Part shown: positions 63,299 to 64,000 of the stretch, one piece after another
How positions within the stretch are numbered: position 1 is the stretch's first letter
Layout: every line of letters begins with the position of its first letter
NCBI RefSeq assembly: GCF_000495795.1
Contig: NZ_AWGD01000002.1
Location: 1-64,000, forward strand
DNA: 64,000 nt
DNA from: Asticcacaulis sp. AC460
Lineage (GTDB): Bacteria > Pseudomonadota > Alphaproteobacteria > Caulobacterales > Caulobacteraceae
Reading direction: 5' to 3'
Program-made: the position numbers and the translations under genes
Notes under the pieces: generated by a model
The model's database searches: none
What the model saw: only the letters and a program-made list of their open reading frames with translations
What the model was told of the DNA's origin: nothing

Positions 63299-63613
63299 TT
63301 AGGCCATGTAGAAGACGGACTTCAGCGGCGTTACGACCGGCGAGTTGTCCGGATTGGAGTCCATGATATCGGCCATATGCGCCCACCACCGTTTCATCAC
63401 CGGGTGGTTGGGCAGGTCGTCCATGGTGTGGTTTTCGGTACGTTTGAGCACGCCGAACAGGGTCAGGCTCTTTTCGTCCAGGAAGATCGAATAGTCGGAA
63501 ACGCCGGTTTCGTGCAGCAGGTCCGACAACTCCGGCCAGATCTCGTCGTGGCGCTTCAGGTACTCGGCTTCGAAGCCGGGCTTGAGCTGCATGGTGAAGG
63601 CGATGGTTTCCAA
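63299..63613 (-). CDS. rhaM: L-rhamnose mutarotase
   Basis: The 104-residue protein matches the RhaM/RhaU family: [25 protein letters not shown] at the N-terminus with the active-site histidine, [19 protein letters not shown], and the C-terminal [14 protein letters not shown]. It interconverts the alpha and beta anomers of L-rhamnose and feeds the isomerase at 46347. It lies downstream of an SGNH esterase gene, which fits release of rhamnose from pectin-type polymers. Confidence 0.92.
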   Translation of the reverse strand: METIAFTMQLKPGFEAEYLKRHDEIWPELSDLLHETGVSDYSIFLDEKSLTLFGVLKRTENHTMDDLPNHPVMKRWWAHMADIMDSNPDNSPVVTPLKSVFYMA

Positions 63614-63650
63614 GATAAATCTCCAATCGTTGACACCACTCCCTTCCTCT

Positions 63651-63699
63651 CCTCCCTACGAAGTGGGGAGGGGGACCGCGGAGCGGTGGAGGGGTATCT
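63651..63699 (+). repeat. Short copy of the GC-rich dispersed repeat
   Basis: CCTCCCTACGAAGTGGGGAGG forms a hairpin, followed by GGGACCGCGGAGCGGTGGA. It is a shortened relative of 38880-38970 and 7564-7633. It lies between the esterase stop and the mutarotase gene. Confidence 0.6.
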
Positions 63700-63702
63700 T
63701 AC

Positions 63703-64000
63703 TTACTTCACCGGCACAGGCTCAGCCGCCTGTTTCGGTTGTTCCGGTGTGCGCATCAGCGGCCAGTCGCCGGCGCCAATTTCGAAGTCTTTCGGAGCGG
63801 GTGCGCAGTCCGGCGCATCGATCACCAACCCCAGATCCAGCGTCTTCAGTTCACCCGCCGCCAGACAGGCAATCGCCCAGGCGCCATAAGCGTTATGATG
63901 GGTCTTGTCCTGGCCGCGATTGCCGAAGGCCAGGGCCGATCGCTCCGACCCAAGCGTTTCATAAAACGACGTCGACAAAGCCGTCAGATCGATCACCGGC
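63703..64000 (-). CDS. SGNH-hydrolase, probable rhamnogalacturonan acetylesterase, 5' end outside window
   Basis: The last 98 or so residues are visible. The segment DKTHHNAYGAWAIACLAA is the C-terminal block of SGNH esterases, with the catalytic Asp and His (DxxH) in place. Rhamnogalacturonan acetylesterases have this DxTHHNxYGA form. The nearby mutarotase supports a pectin role. The catalytic serine lies outside the window, so the exact family is not proven. Confidence 0.72.
   Translation of the reverse strand, partial: PVIDLTALSTSFYETLGSERSALAFGNRGQDKTHHNAYGAWAIACLAAGELKTLDLGLVIDAPDCAPAPKDFEIGAGDWPLMRTPEQPKQAAEPVPVK

Noticed and set aside
61857-63626. A 589-codon reverse frame that would extend murF upstream
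   Set aside because: The extra N-terminus overlaps the mutarotase gene in another frame and has no similarity to MurF; a normal start exists at 63239.

Overview
The window looks like a chromosomal segment from a Caulobacteraceae alphaproteobacterium, perhaps Asticcacaulis-like. The clues are high GC, a SigF/NrsF module driving a DUF2282-DUF692-DUF2063-DoxX operon as in Caulobacter, a large TonB-dependent receptor, a ruvCAB operon, and dispersed palindromic repeats of a type common in alphaproteobacteria. The genus is an inference. No tRNA, rRNA, transposase or CRISPR array was found.

Layout. 0-5.2 kb: the 5' part of an RTX protein (reverse), a secreted lectin-like plus TolB-type propeller protein, a ROK regulator, and a 33-residue membrane peptide gene overlapping it. 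5.2-9.6 kb: a membrane protein, then nrsF and sigF facing a bufferin-type copper-peptide operon (bufA1-B1-C1-D1), with SigF-like promoters on both strands. 9.6-15 kb: ruvB-ruvA-ruvC (reverse), a membrane/TPR protein, a single-domain response regulator and a DUF486 membrane protein. 15-20 kb: L-rhamnose genes (aldolase/dehydrogenase fusion, kinase, DeoR-type regulator). 20-30.2 kb: a type I secretion adaptor and ABC exporter beside a 2243-residue RTX protein whose serralysin-like domain has lost its zinc site. 30-36 kb: periplasmic cyclophilin, soluble PAS-PAS chemoreceptor, phosphodiester glycosidase, GGDEF-EAL protein. 36-41.2 kb: a TonB receptor, a DUF4874/DUF4832 lipoprotein and a DUF1961 protein, a likely glycan locus. 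41-46.2 kb: TMEM175 channel, GIN-domain/HAAS/PadR operon, and divergent from PadR a pair of PF10127-type nucleotidyltransferases. 46-50.5 kb: rhamnose isomerase, acyl-CoA ligase, AI-2E-type transporter. 50.6-53.5 kb: a tandem family of small secreted proteins, four intact and one truncated. 53.5-63.2 kb: a broken division/cell-wall cluster (murF, mraY, murD, ftsW, murG, all reverse), interrupted by a forward GH92 mannosidase and a small secreted protein. 63.3-64 kb: rhamnose mutarotase and the C-terminus of an SGNH esterase.

How the genes fit together. Rhamnose mutarotase, isomerase, kinase and aldolase/dehydrogenase form a complete route from L-rhamnose to dihydroxyacetone phosphate and lactate, but they lie at three places spread over 48 kb. 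With the SGNH esterase, GH92 enzyme, TonB receptor and DUF1961/DUF4832 proteins this suggests growth on plant or other rhamnose-containing polysaccharides. The most notable systems are the bufferin operon under twin SigF-like promoters, the giant secreted pseudo-serralysin with seven PPC-like domains, the tandem secreted family, and the PadR-linked nucleotidyltransferase pair.
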